20,064 nt of DNA, taken from assembly GCA_027306715.1 (NCBI GenBank), contig DAHUZG010000187.1:1-20064 (forward strand), given 5' to 3'. Below are positions 6,622 to 14,233 of this stretch, piece by piece. The translations under genes were made by a program, and so were the position numbers. Each line of letters opens with the position of its first letter. The first letter of the stretch is position 1. The DNA comes from Acidimicrobiaceae bacterium (lineage in GTDB: Bacteria > Actinomycetota > Acidimicrobiia > Acidimicrobiales > Bog-793). The notes under the pieces are model-generated. The model worked only from the letters and a program-made list of their open reading frames with translations. It was not told where the DNA came from and searched no databases.

Positions 6622-7752
6622 GTGCGACGAGATCTTCTGCCCACAGACGCTGTCGCCGCAGGCGGCACCCCTGAGGCAGCCGACACCGGCGCCGGCACGA
6701 GCGGCGCCATCGGCGATGACCCGGGTGCCGGACGCCAGCGGTTGCGCTTCTACCAGGTCGGCTCGTTCGCCGTCGGCAACCGGCTCGCCGACCCCTCGCA
6801 GCGCACCGTGCAGTCCGACGCCACCCGCAGCAATTCCCTCGACTCGGGCCATCGCGCCTGCCAGGGATGTGGCGAGGCGCTCGGCGCGCGCTACGCCCTC
6901 GACGCTGCGATGCGTGCCGCCGGGGGGCAGCTCGTCGCCGTCAACGCGACGGGCTGTCTCGAGGTGTTCTCGACGCCGTACCCCGAGACCTCCTGGCGGA
7001 TCGCCTGGCTGCACTCGCTGTTCGCCAATGCCCCGGCTGTGGCGACCGGCGTGGCCGCGGCGATGCGGGTAAAGGGGCGATCGGACGTGCGCGTCGTGGC
7101 TCAGGCCGGCGACGGCGGGACGGTCGACATCGGCTTCGGCTGTCTGTCCGGGATGTTCGAGCGCAACGACGACGTTCTGTTCATCTGCTACGACAACGAG
7201 GCCTACATGAACACCGGCGTGCAGCGTTCCGGGGCCACGCCGTCCGCGGCGCGCACCGCCACGACCGAGGCGATCGGGCCAGACCCGGGCGCGCCCTTCG
7301 GTCAGGGAAAGGACCTTCCGCGCCTGGCGATGGCCCACGGCATCCCGTATGTGGCGACGGCGACCGTCGCGGACCTGCACGATCTCGAGGACAAGATCGA
7401 GCGGGCCACGTTGATGCGCGGGGCGCGTTACGTGCACGTCCTCGTCCCCTGCCCGCTCGGCTGGGGGACCGCCTCGGCCGACACGATCGCCGTCGCCCGT
7501 CTCGCCACCCAGACCGGCTTGTTCCCCGTGTACGAGGCGAAGAACGGCTCGGTCACCTCGGTGTCGAAGATCCGGCGCGTGCAGCCCGTCGAGGCCTACC
7601 TCGGCATGCAGAAGCGCTTCGCCCACCTCTTCGGCACCCCGGGACGGCCCGACATCGTGGCCCGGATCCAGGCGATCGCCGACGACAGCATCGCCAGGTT
7701 CGGCCTGCTCGACTCACACGCGGGCGAGCCCGCGGAAAGGGGAGCACGCTGA
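6622..7752 (+). CDS. porB: Pyruvate:ferredoxin oxidoreductase, beta (TPP- and Fe-S-binding) subunit
   Basis: A 376-residue beta subunit that binds thiamine diphosphate and one [4Fe-4S] cluster. Cluster ligands are expected to be Cys80 and Cys83 (RACQGCGEAL), the Cys of NATGCLEVF and the Cys of VLVPCPLGW. The TPP/Mg motif is AGDGGTVDIG through CYDNEAYMNTGVQRSGATP. The start is the GTG at 6622, preceded by GAGGAG (6611-6616) and 19 nt after the alpha stop; an in-frame start at 6577 inside the alpha gene has weaker support. About 40 residues of low-complexity Ala/Gly/Asp-rich sequence precede a conserved-looking QRLRFYQVGSFAVGNRLAD segment, so the N-terminus is longer than in minimal archaeal PorB. 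The stop overlaps the next ATG by one base. Confidence 0.93.
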   Translation: MRRDLLPTDAVAAGGTPEAADTGAGTSGAIGDDPGAGRQRLRFYQVGSFAVGNRLADPSQRTVQSDATRSNSLDSGHRACQGCGEALGARYALDAAMRAAGGQLVAVNATGCLEVFSTPYPETSWRIAWLHSLFANAPAVATGVAAAMRVKGRSDVRVVAQAGDGGTVDIGFGCLSGMFERNDDVLFICYDNEAYMNTGVQRSGATPSAARTATTEAIGPDPGAPFGQGKDLPRLAMAHGIPYVATATVADLHDLEDKIERATLMRGARYVHVLVPCPLGWGTASADTIAVARLATQTGLFPVYEAKNGSVTSVSKIRRVQPVEAYLGMQKRFAHLFGTPGRPDIVARIQAIADDSIARFGLLDSHAGEPAERGAR

Positions 7753-9425
7753 TGGAACGGCCATTTGCCATCACCCTCGACGTCGGGTCGAGCCGGGCCA
7801 ATCACACCGGCTCGTGGCGGGTCGAGCGACCCGTGTACCTCGATTACCTGCCTCCGTGCAACGACGCCTGCCCTGCCGGCGAGAACACCCAGCGTTGGCT
7901 CTATCTCGCCGAGTCCGGGAGCTACGAGGCCGCCTGGCGGGCGCTCGTCGAGGACAACCCCTTCCCGGCGACGATGGGGCGGGTCTGCTTCCATCCCTGC
8001 GAGACCGCCTGCAACCGGGTCAAGGTCGACGAGGCCGTCGGGATCAACGCCGTCGAGCGCTTCCTCGGCGACGTCGCCCTGGACAAGGGCTGGGAGCTCC
8101 CCCGTCCCGGCTCGGCCGCTGACGGCCCGGCCCGTCCCGGTACGGCGAGCGGGCGCCGCGTGCTCGTCGTCGGAGCCGGGCCCGGCGGGCTCTCGGCGGC
8201 GTACCATCTCGCCCGCCGCGGTCACCAGGTCGTCGTCGCCGACGCCAACGCCGAGGCGGGCGGGATGATGCGTTACGGCATCCCCGCATACCGGCTGCCG
8301 CGCGAGGTGCTCGCCGCGGAGATCGACCGCCTCCGCCCGCTCGGCGTCGAGCTGCAGCTCGGCCACGTCGTGCGCGACCTCGCCGCCGAGCGCCGAGACG
8401 GCGCCTACGACGCCGTCTACCTCGGCGTCGGCGCCCAGCTCGCCAGGCGCACCGACATCCCCGCCGGCGACTCCGGGCGTGTCCTCGACGCGCTGAGCCT
8501 GTTGCGCGCCGCCGGGGACGGCTCGATCGAGCTCGGGCGGCGCGTCGCGGTCTACGGCGGCGGCGACACGGCGATGGACGTCGCCCGCACCGCCCGCCGG
8601 CTCGGCGCGACCGACCCGGTGATCGTCTACCGCCGTACGCGAGACGTCATGCCCGCCCATGACGAGGAGCTCGACGGGGCCATCGCCGAGGGGATCACGG
8701 TGCGCTGGCTGTCGACGATCGACCGCTTCGAAGGCGGCAAGCTCGTGCTCGAGCGGATGACCCTCGGCCCGGACAACAAGCCCGTCCCGACCGGTGAGCT
8801 CGAGGAGCTCGAGGCCGACACCCTGGTGCTCGCCCTCGGCGAGTCCGCCGACCTGAGCCTCGTCGAGGGGCTCGACGGGGTGCAGGTGCACGACGGATCG
8901 GTCCTCGTCGACGCCTCGATGATGACCGGGGCAGCGGGGATCTTCGCCGGCGGTGACGTGATCGCCGGGTCGCGCACCGTGACCGACGCCATCGGGCACG
9001 GCAAGGCGGCGGCGCGAGGGATCGATGCCGTTCTCGGGGGTGAGGTGCGTGCGCCCGCGACCCGGCACGAGCTGGCGAGCTTCGAGCGCCTGAACACCTG
9101 GTACTACGACGACGCTCCGCGGACGATCCGTCCCGAGCTCGACCGGATCCGGCGCCAGTCGAGCTTCGACGAGGTGTTCGGGAGCCTCGACGAGACGAAC
9201 GCCCTGTTCGAGGCGAGGCGGTGCCTTTCCTGCGGCAATTGCTTCGAGTGTGACAACTGCTACGGAGTCTGCCCGGACAACGCCGTGATCAAGCTCGACG
9301 GCGCCCAGCTCGACGGACCCCCGCAGCGCCGCTACGTCGTCGACTACGACTTCTGCAAGGGATGTGGGATCTGCGCCGCCGAGTGCCCGTGCGGGGCGAT
9401 CGAGATGATCCCCGAGCTGATCTGA
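7752..9425 (+). CDS. GltD/DsrL-like NAD(P)-dependent flavoprotein fused to a C-terminal 2[4Fe-4S] ferredoxin domain
   Basis: A 557-residue redox hub. The N-terminal Fe-S region has Cys36, Cys40, Cys79, Cys83 and Cys87 (PPCNDACPAG; GRVCFHPCETACNR). The FAD motif VVGAGPGG starts near Gly141. The NAD(P) motif YGGGDTAMDVARTARRLG lies near 269-285, followed by VYRRTRD whose arginines suggest NADPH. The flavin-closing segment is GIFAGGDVIAGSRTVTDAIGHGKAAA. The tail contains CLSCGNCFECDNCYGVC (491-507) and CKGCGICAAEC (535-545), enough for two [4Fe-4S] clusters. The architecture is that of glutamate synthase small-subunit homologues with an added ferredoxin, as in DsrL, but there are no dsr or gltB genes here. 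Directly after PorB and with no separate ferredoxin-like delta subunit visible, it is a good candidate for passing PFOR electrons to NAD(P) (inference). The ATG overlaps the PorB stop. Confidence 0.9.
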   Translation: MERPFAITLDVGSSRANHTGSWRVERPVYLDYLPPCNDACPAGENTQRWLYLAESGSYEAAWRALVEDNPFPATMGRVCFHPCETACNRVKVDEAVGINAVERFLGDVALDKGWELPRPGSAADGPARPGTASGRRVLVVGAGPGGLSAAYHLARRGHQVVVADANAEAGGMMRYGIPAYRLPREVLAAEIDRLRPLGVELQLGHVVRDLAAERRDGAYDAVYLGVGAQLARRTDIPAGDSGRVLDALSLLRAAGDGSIELGRRVAVYGGGDTAMDVARTARRLGATDPVIVYRRTRDVMPAHDEELDGAIAEGITVRWLSTIDRFEGGKLVLERMTLGPDNKPVPTGELEELEADTLVLALGESADLSLVEGLDGVQVHDGSVLVDASMMTGAAGIFAGGDVIAGSRTVTDAIGHGKAAARGIDAVLGGEVRAPATRHELASFERLNTWYYDDAPRTIRPELDRIRRQSSFDEVFGSLDETNALFEARRCLSCGNCFECDNCYGVCPDNAVIKLDGAQLDGPPQRRYVVDYDFCKGCGICAAECPCGAIEMIPELI

Positions 9426-9456
9426 ACCCTGACGTCGGCTCTGTCGAGGAACTGGA

Positions 9457-12279
9457 GTGAGCGTGGAGGTAGAGACGAGATCGGTCCTCAGCGACGGCAC
9501 GGGGCCGCCGGAGAGCCAGGGCCGGCCCGCTTCGCTGCCGGCCGTCAACGTGCTGCTCGTCGACGGCTCGACCGCCCACGTGCGCCCGGCCGGCACCGAC
9601 GACGCGCCGGCGCTCGTCGAGCTGCACCGGCGGCTCTCGGAGGAGAGTCGCCAGCTGCGTTACTTCGGTGCCCACCCCGAGCTCGGCGAGACCGACCTTC
9701 ACCGACTGACCTCGACCGGGCCGGACGACGTCGTCCTTGCCGCCGAGCGCGGGGCGCGCCTTGTTGCCTGCGCCGAGTATCACCGCGCCGTCGGCTCGGA
9801 CGAGGCGGAGGTCGCCTTCGTCGTCGACGACGAGTACCAAGGCCGCGGGCTCGGCACGATCCTGCTCGAGCATCTCGCCAGCGAGGCGCGCCGCCACGGC
9901 ATCCGGCGTTTCGTCGCCGACACCCTGCCCGACAACTCCAAGATGATCGAGGTCTTCCAACGGGCCGGCTTCGCCGCCACGACCCGGCTCGAGCGCGGCG
10001 ACGTCCACGTCGTGCTCGACATCGCTCCCTCGCCGGCATCGTTGAAGGCGGTCGACGCACGCGACCAGCGCGCTGTCGTCAGCTCGATGCAGCGGATGCT
10101 GCGGCCGCGCTCGATCGCCGTGATCGGGGCCTCCCGCCGGCCGGGGACGATCGGCCACGAGCTCGTGCGCAACCTCGTCGCCGGCGGCTTCCAGGGCCCC
10201 GTCTACCCGGTCAACCCGAGCGCCACCTCGGTGGCGAGCCTGCCCTGCTGGCACAGCGTCGACGAGGTGCCGGGCGAGATCGATCTCGCCGTGATCGCCG
10301 TGCCCGCAGCGGCCGTGCTCGAGGTCGTGGGCAAGTGCGGGCACAAGGGCGTGGGAGCACTCGTCGTGGTAACAGCAGGTTTTGCCGAGGTCGGGCCCGG
10401 CGGCATGTCGACCCAGAGCGAGGTGACCGAGCTCGCGCACGGGTGGGGGATGCGCCTCATCGGTCCGAACTGCTTCGGCGTGCTCAACACCGAGCCGGGT
10501 GTGCAGATGAACGCCACCTTCGCCCCTGACCGCCCAGTTCTCGGCCGGGTGGGCTTCGCGTCGCAGTCCGGCGGCCTCGGGATCGCCATCATCGCCGGCG
10601 CACGGGCGCGCGGCCTCGGTCTGTCGAGCTTCGTCTCGATGGGCAACAAGGCCGACGTCAGCGGGAACGACCTGCTCGCCTGGTGGGACGAGGACCCTGC
10701 GACCGACGTCGCTCTGCTCTACCTCGAGTCCTTCGGCAACCCGCGCAAGTTCGCCCGCCTGGCGCGCCGCATCGGCAAGCACAAGCCGATCGTCGCCGTG
10801 AAGGCCGGTCGCAGCAAGGCCGGGGTCGCCGCCGCCTTGTCGCACACGGCGGCGTTGGCGAGCTCGGACCAGGCGGTCGAGGCGCTGTTCCACCAGTGCG
10901 GGGTGGTGCGCGTCGACACCGTCGAGGAGCTGTTCGACACCGCCGAGGTGCTCGGCCACCAACCCGTTCCCGTAGGGCCGCGCGTCGGCATCGTGACCAA
11001 CGCCGGGGGCCCCGGGGTGCTGGCTGCCGACACCTGTGCCGAGCTCGGGCTCGAGGTGCCGGAGCTCTCCTCGGCCGTGCAGGCTGCGCTGCGCCGGCTG
11101 CATCCCGGTGCGGCGAGCATCCGGAACCCGATCGACCTCGTCGCCTCGGCGAGCGCCGAGGTCTACGGCGGGGCCGTCGAGCTGCTGGCGCGCAGCAGCG
11201 AGGTGGACGCCCTCGTCGTCATCTTCACGCCGCCGCTCGTCACCGCGGGCGAGGACGTCGCCAGAGCCGTCGTGAAGGCCACCGATTCTGCTGCAGCGGC
11301 GGGCGCCGAGCTGCCGGTCATCGTCAACTTCTTCGGCACCGAGGCCGGCCGCAGGATCTTCCAGGCTGCGCGCCGGCCGGTGCCGTGCTTCACCTATCCC
11401 GAGACTGCGGTTCGGGCGCTTGCCCGCGCCGTCTCCTACGGTCGCTTCAGGGCGCGGCCCGATCCGCCGGACTCGGTCCTTTCCGGCGTGGACGCCAACG
11501 AGGGTCGGCGGCGGCTTGCTGCGGGGGCCGAGCGCCTCCGACGCGACCGGTCGGGAGCGACGACCGGTCCGGCGAGCACCTCGGTCGTCGGAGCAGGCAG
11601 CGACGTCTGGCTGACGGGAAACGACGCGATGGAGGTGCTCGACGCCTTCGGGATCCCGACGGTGCGCACGATCGAGGTCGCCGGCGCCGAGGGGGCAGCC
11701 GAGGCGGCCGAGCGGCTCGGCGTGCCGGTCGTGCTCAAGGCAGCCGGCGCCGCGATCGTCCACAAGTCCGACGTCGGCGGTGTCCGTCTCGGACTTCGCG
11801 GCGGCGCCGAGGTGGGCGCCGCCTACGCCGAGATGTCAGCGCTGATCGGGCCGCAGATGACCGGTGCCGTCCTGCAGCCGGTGGCAGGGCCCGGTGTCGA
11901 GGTGATCGTCGGCTTCGTCCAGGATCCGCAGTTCGGCCCGGTCGTGCTCTTCGGGCCCGGCGGGACGGCCGTCGAGCTGCTCGGCGACCACCGCGTCGCC
12001 GTCGCCCCCTTGAGCGAGCCGGAGGCGCGCGAGCTGGTCCTCGGAGTGCGCGCGTCGCGCCTGCTCACCGGATACCGCGGCTCGGCTCCGGTCGACCTCG
12101 AGGCGCTGGTCGATGTCGTGCTTCGCGTCAGCCGCCTGGCCGAGGACCTGCCCGAGGTGCTCGAGGCGGACTGCAACCCGGCGATCGCCACCCCGCTTGG
12201 GGTCGTCGTTGTCGACGCCCGGCTGCGGGTGGCGGCCGGAGCCGCCGCTCCCGTCGATGACCGGCGCCGTCTGCGCTGA
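9457..12279 (+). CDS. Bifunctional GNAT acetyltransferase / ADP-forming acetate-CoA ligase
   Basis: A 940-residue fusion. Residues about 35-195 are a GNAT domain, with the acetyl-CoA loop YQGRGLGTILL and TLPDNSKMIEVFQRAGF. From about 215 comes a CoA-binding Rossmann domain (RPRSIAVIGASRRPGTIG), then succinyl-CoA-ligase-like domains, and from about 718 an ATP-grasp domain. His463 in SHTAALASSD is the predicted phosphohistidine, and His769 in VHKSDVGGVRL is the second conserved histidine of ADP-forming acetyl-CoA synthetases. Both are present, unlike Pat/YfiQ-type protein acetyltransferases, whose ligase part is reported to have lost catalysis. It may therefore make ATP and acetate from acetyl-CoA, and also acetylate proteins. 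GNAT at the N-terminus is reversed relative to enterobacterial Pat. The GTG at 9457 is preceded by GAGGA (9446-9450). It ends the PFOR operon, 31 nt after the flavoprotein. Confidence 0.9.
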   Translation: MSVEVETRSVLSDGTGPPESQGRPASLPAVNVLLVDGSTAHVRPAGTDDAPALVELHRRLSEESRQLRYFGAHPELGETDLHRLTSTGPDDVVLAAERGARLVACAEYHRAVGSDEAEVAFVVDDEYQGRGLGTILLEHLASEARRHGIRRFVADTLPDNSKMIEVFQRAGFAATTRLERGDVHVVLDIAPSPASLKAVDARDQRAVVSSMQRMLRPRSIAVIGASRRPGTIGHELVRNLVAGGFQGPVYPVNPSATSVASLPCWHSVDEVPGEIDLAVIAVPAAAVLEVVGKCGHKGVGALVVVTAGFAEVGPGGMSTQSEVTELAHGWGMRLIGPNCFGVLNTEPGVQMNATFAPDRPVLGRVGFASQSGGLGIAIIAGARARGLGLSSFVSMGNKADVSGNDLLAWWDEDPATDVALLYLESFGNPRKFARLARRIGKHKPIVAVKAGRSKAGVAAALSHTAALASSDQAVEALFHQCGVVRVDTVEELFDTAEVLGHQPVPVGPRVGIVTNAGGPGVLAADTCAELGLEVPELSSAVQAALRRLHPGAASIRNPIDLVASASAEVYGGAVELLARSSEVDALVVIFTPPLVTAGEDVARAVVKATDSAAAAGAELPVIVNFFGTEAGRRIFQAARRPVPCFTYPETAVRALARAVSYGRFRARPDPPDSVLSGVDANEGRRRLAAGAERLRRDRSGATTGPASTSVVGAGSDVWLTGNDAMEVLDAFGIPTVRTIEVAGAEGAAEAAERLGVPVVLKAAGAAIVHKSDVGGVRLGLRGGAEVGAAYAEMSALIGPQMTGAVLQPVAGPGVEVIVGFVQDPQFGPVVLFGPGGTAVELLGDHRVAVAPLSEPEARELVLGVRASRLLTGYRGSAPVDLEALVDVVLRVSRLAEDLPEVLEADCNPAIATPLGVVVVDARLRVAAGAAAPVDDRRRLR

Positions 12280-12301
12280 CTCCTGCGCCAGGTCACCCAG
12301 G

Positions 12302-12326
12302 GGCGAGAGCCGCCTGTCGGCTCGCC
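12302..12326. terminator. Possible stem-loop in convergent spacer
   Basis: Arms GGCGAG (12302-12307) and CTCGCC (12321-12326) with a 13-nt loop, 23 bp after the acetate-CoA ligase stop. The 210-bp spacer to the convergent histidine kinase also contains the palindrome GTCGGCGAGCCGAC. No T-tract is present, and hairpins are common by chance at this GC content. Confidence 0.25.
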
Positions 12327-12489
12327 GGCGCGCGCCGCCGCTCGGGTCGAACGCAGCTCGCGAGCCGGCGGTCCACCCGCGTGGGTTCTCTGCCAGCAGA
12401 AGGCTTCTTCTCCGTCGGCGAGCCGACTCTCCCGGCCGCCGGCGGAGCGTGATCCATCGTCCTCGAAAAGCCGCGTCAGAACAGACGCG

Positions 12490-13965
12490 TCAGATCGGGA
12501 CGCGCCACTCAAGGAGCGTTCCGCCCCTCTCGCGCCGGGAGACGGCGCAGGTGCCCCCGAGTTTGATCGCCCGGTCGGACATGTTCCGCAATCCGTGGCC
12601 GGCGCTCGGCTCGTCGGCGATCCCGACCCCGTCGTCGACGAGCGAGAGCGACAACCAGCCGTCCTCGACGACGACGACGGCTTCGACGGAGGAGGCCCGC
12701 GCATGGCGGACGACGTTCGAGAGCGCCTCGTTCATCACCTGGAGCAGCTCCTCGGCGACGACGTCGGGCACGAGGGTGTCGACCGGACCGTGGAACGCGA
12801 TCCGGGCGACTCCGGCGAGCTCCTCGCCGAACTTGTCGCCGAGTCGCAGCATCTCGTCGCGCAGCCCGCTGACGCTCTGGGTGCGACCCGGCAGACGGAA
12901 GATCGTGGTGCGGATATCCCGGATGACTCCGTCGAGATCGCCGATCGCGGCGTCGATCCGGTCGCCGGTCAGGCCCGAGGCGGTGCCGCGCGAGGCCTGC
13001 AGCGAGAGACCGATGGCGAACAGCTGCTGGATCACGGTGTCGTGCAGGTCCCGGGCGATGCGCTCGTCCTCGGCGACGATCCCGAGGCGATCGAGCTCGG
13101 AGCGCACCTCGCCGAGCTCGAGGGCGGCGGCGGTGGCGCCGGCGAAGGCCTCGGCGAAGGCGACGTCGTGCGGCTCGAAGCCCGGCGCGCCGCGGACGCG
13201 GCCGAGCACGAGCGTGCCGAGGCCGCGCCCCTCAACCACGAGCGGCACGTACAGGCCAGGACCGAGCTCGAGATCGATCACCTCGCTCGGGACGTTCGGC
13301 GTCGCGGACAGGTCGCCGATCACCTCGGAGCTGCCGCTGCGGATCGCCTCGGCCGATCGGCTCGTCTCCGCGGAGAGCGTGACGCCGAGCAGCACCTCGG
13401 TGCCCGGGCCGTCGACAGAGACCACCTCGAGCTCCCCGGAGGCTGCCGGCGTGACGATCCAGACGGCGTCTGAGCGCGTCAGGCGCCGTGCCCGCTCGGC
13501 GACGAGGGGCAGGATGACCCGAACCCCGCTCCCGCCGAGCAGGCGCCGGGTGATCTCGTTCACCGCACGAAGCCGGTCGATCTCGCGCTGGCGCTCGCGG
13601 GCGTCGCGGACAAAGGCGGCGCTGTAGCGTCGGCCATCCACCTCGACAGGGCTGAGGCTGACGTCGACGGCGACCTCGCTGCCGTCGCGGTGGCGACCGG
13701 TGAGCTCGAGGCCGGCCGCCATGACGCGCGCTCGCGGTGCGTCGAAGAACCGAGAGACGTGGTCGCCGTGGCGCCTTCGGTGCTCGATCGGGATCAGCAC
13801 CTCGATCAGCTCGCCGACGAGCTCCTCGGGGGAGTAGCCGAACAGGCTGGTCACCGCCGGGCTCGAGAGCACGATCCTGCTCGAGTCGTCGATGACGACG
13901 ACTGCGTCGGGGCTGGCGGAGAAGATCGCGTCGAGCAGCTGCCCGGGCTGGCGACTGTCGAGCAT
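12490..13965 (-). CDS. PAS-GAF sensor histidine kinase, DevS/DosT-like (HisKA_3)
   Basis: A 491-residue soluble sensor kinase with no membrane segment. Residues about 10-115 form a PAS domain (LLDAIFSASPDAVVVIDDSS, FGYSPEELVGE, and VSLSPVEVDGRRYSAAFVRD). A coiled linker follows, then a GAF domain (about 130-290). The dimerisation/phosphotransfer helix is ERIARDLHDTVIQQLFAIG with His308, closely matching mycobacterial DevS/DosT. The HATPase domain shows the N-box (NEALSNVVRHA, Asn412), VDDGVGIAD and GHGLRNMSDRA. HisKA_3 kinases phosphorylate NarL/LuxR-type regulators, but none is encoded in the window, so it is an orphan here. DevS senses O2, CO or NO through heme in its first GAF domain; here a PAS domain comes first, and no heme ligand can be assigned. 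Divergent from the ROK-PGK genes and convergent with the PFOR operon, it probably controls one or both (inference). Confidence 0.9.
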   Translation of the reverse strand: MLDSRQPGQLLDAIFSASPDAVVVIDDSSRIVLSSPAVTSLFGYSPEELVGELIEVLIPIEHRRRHGDHVSRFFDAPRARVMAAGLELTGRHRDGSEVAVDVSLSPVEVDGRRYSAAFVRDARERQREIDRLRAVNEITRRLLGGSGVRVILPLVAERARRLTRSDAVWIVTPAASGELEVVSVDGPGTEVLLGVTLSAETSRSAEAIRSGSSEVIGDLSATPNVPSEVIDLELGPGLYVPLVVEGRGLGTLVLGRVRGAPGFEPHDVAFAEAFAGATAAALELGEVRSELDRLGIVAEDERIARDLHDTVIQQLFAIGLSLQASRGTASGLTGDRIDAAIGDLDGVIRDIRTTIFRLPGRTQSVSGLRDEMLRLGDKFGEELAGVARIAFHGPVDTLVPDVVAEELLQVMNEALSNVVRHARASSVEAVVVVEDGWLSLSLVDDGVGIADEPSAGHGLRNMSDRAIKLGGTCAVSRRERGGTLLEWRVPI

Positions 13966-14042
13966 CGGTGATTGACCCCCTCTCGGGCAGCCTCCGTCGT
14001 CGGCGACGATACCGCAGAGCTGGCGCAGACCAGCGCAAGCAG

Positions 14043-14204
14043 GTGGGAGACGACCTTCGCCTCCCGAGCGCCGCTCTCGGCTTTGTGATGCTGGACCCGC
14101 AGATCAAGAGCGGCGCGCCGGCTCATGCAGAGCGGGTGGCGATGTGCAACCGCCTGCTCGAGATCGAGGCCGATAGTCTCCTGCCGTACGGCCTCGCGCT
14201 CTGA
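14043..14204 (+). CDS. Possible small ORF, unknown function
   Basis: A frame ending at the TGA at 14202-14204 encodes GFVMLDPQIKSGAPAHAERV and continues AMCNRLLEIEADSLLPYGLAL. From about 14086 almost every codon ends in G or C, a typical coding signature in such a genome. Possible starts are ATG 13968, GTG 14043 and GTG 14086, and none has a good Shine-Dalgarno sequence. It ends 29 nt before the ROK kinase start. It may be a leader peptide, a small protein, a gene remnant or chance. No family recognised. Confidence 0.25.
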   Translation: MGDDLRLPSAALGFVMLDPQIKSGAPAHAERVAMCNRLLEIEADSLLPYGLAL

Positions 14205-14233
14205 CACCGTCTTTCCGAGGAGGTGAGCGACCG

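Noticed and set aside
7752..9425. Glutamate synthase small subunit (GltD)
   Set aside because: There is no large subunit gene nearby, and the C-terminal ferredoxin domain and PFOR neighbours point to a different electron-transfer role.
7596..9596. 666-codon - strand open frame opposite the GltD/DsrL-like gene
   Set aside because: The + strand frame carries full FAD, NAD(P) and Fe-S motifs; the antisense frame has none.
9289..11763. Very long open frame on the - strand opposite the flavoprotein and acetate-CoA ligase genes
   Set aside because: It is antisense to clearly recognisable enzymes, has no family motifs, and is rich in Arg, Gly and His as expected for a shadow frame in GC-rich DNA.
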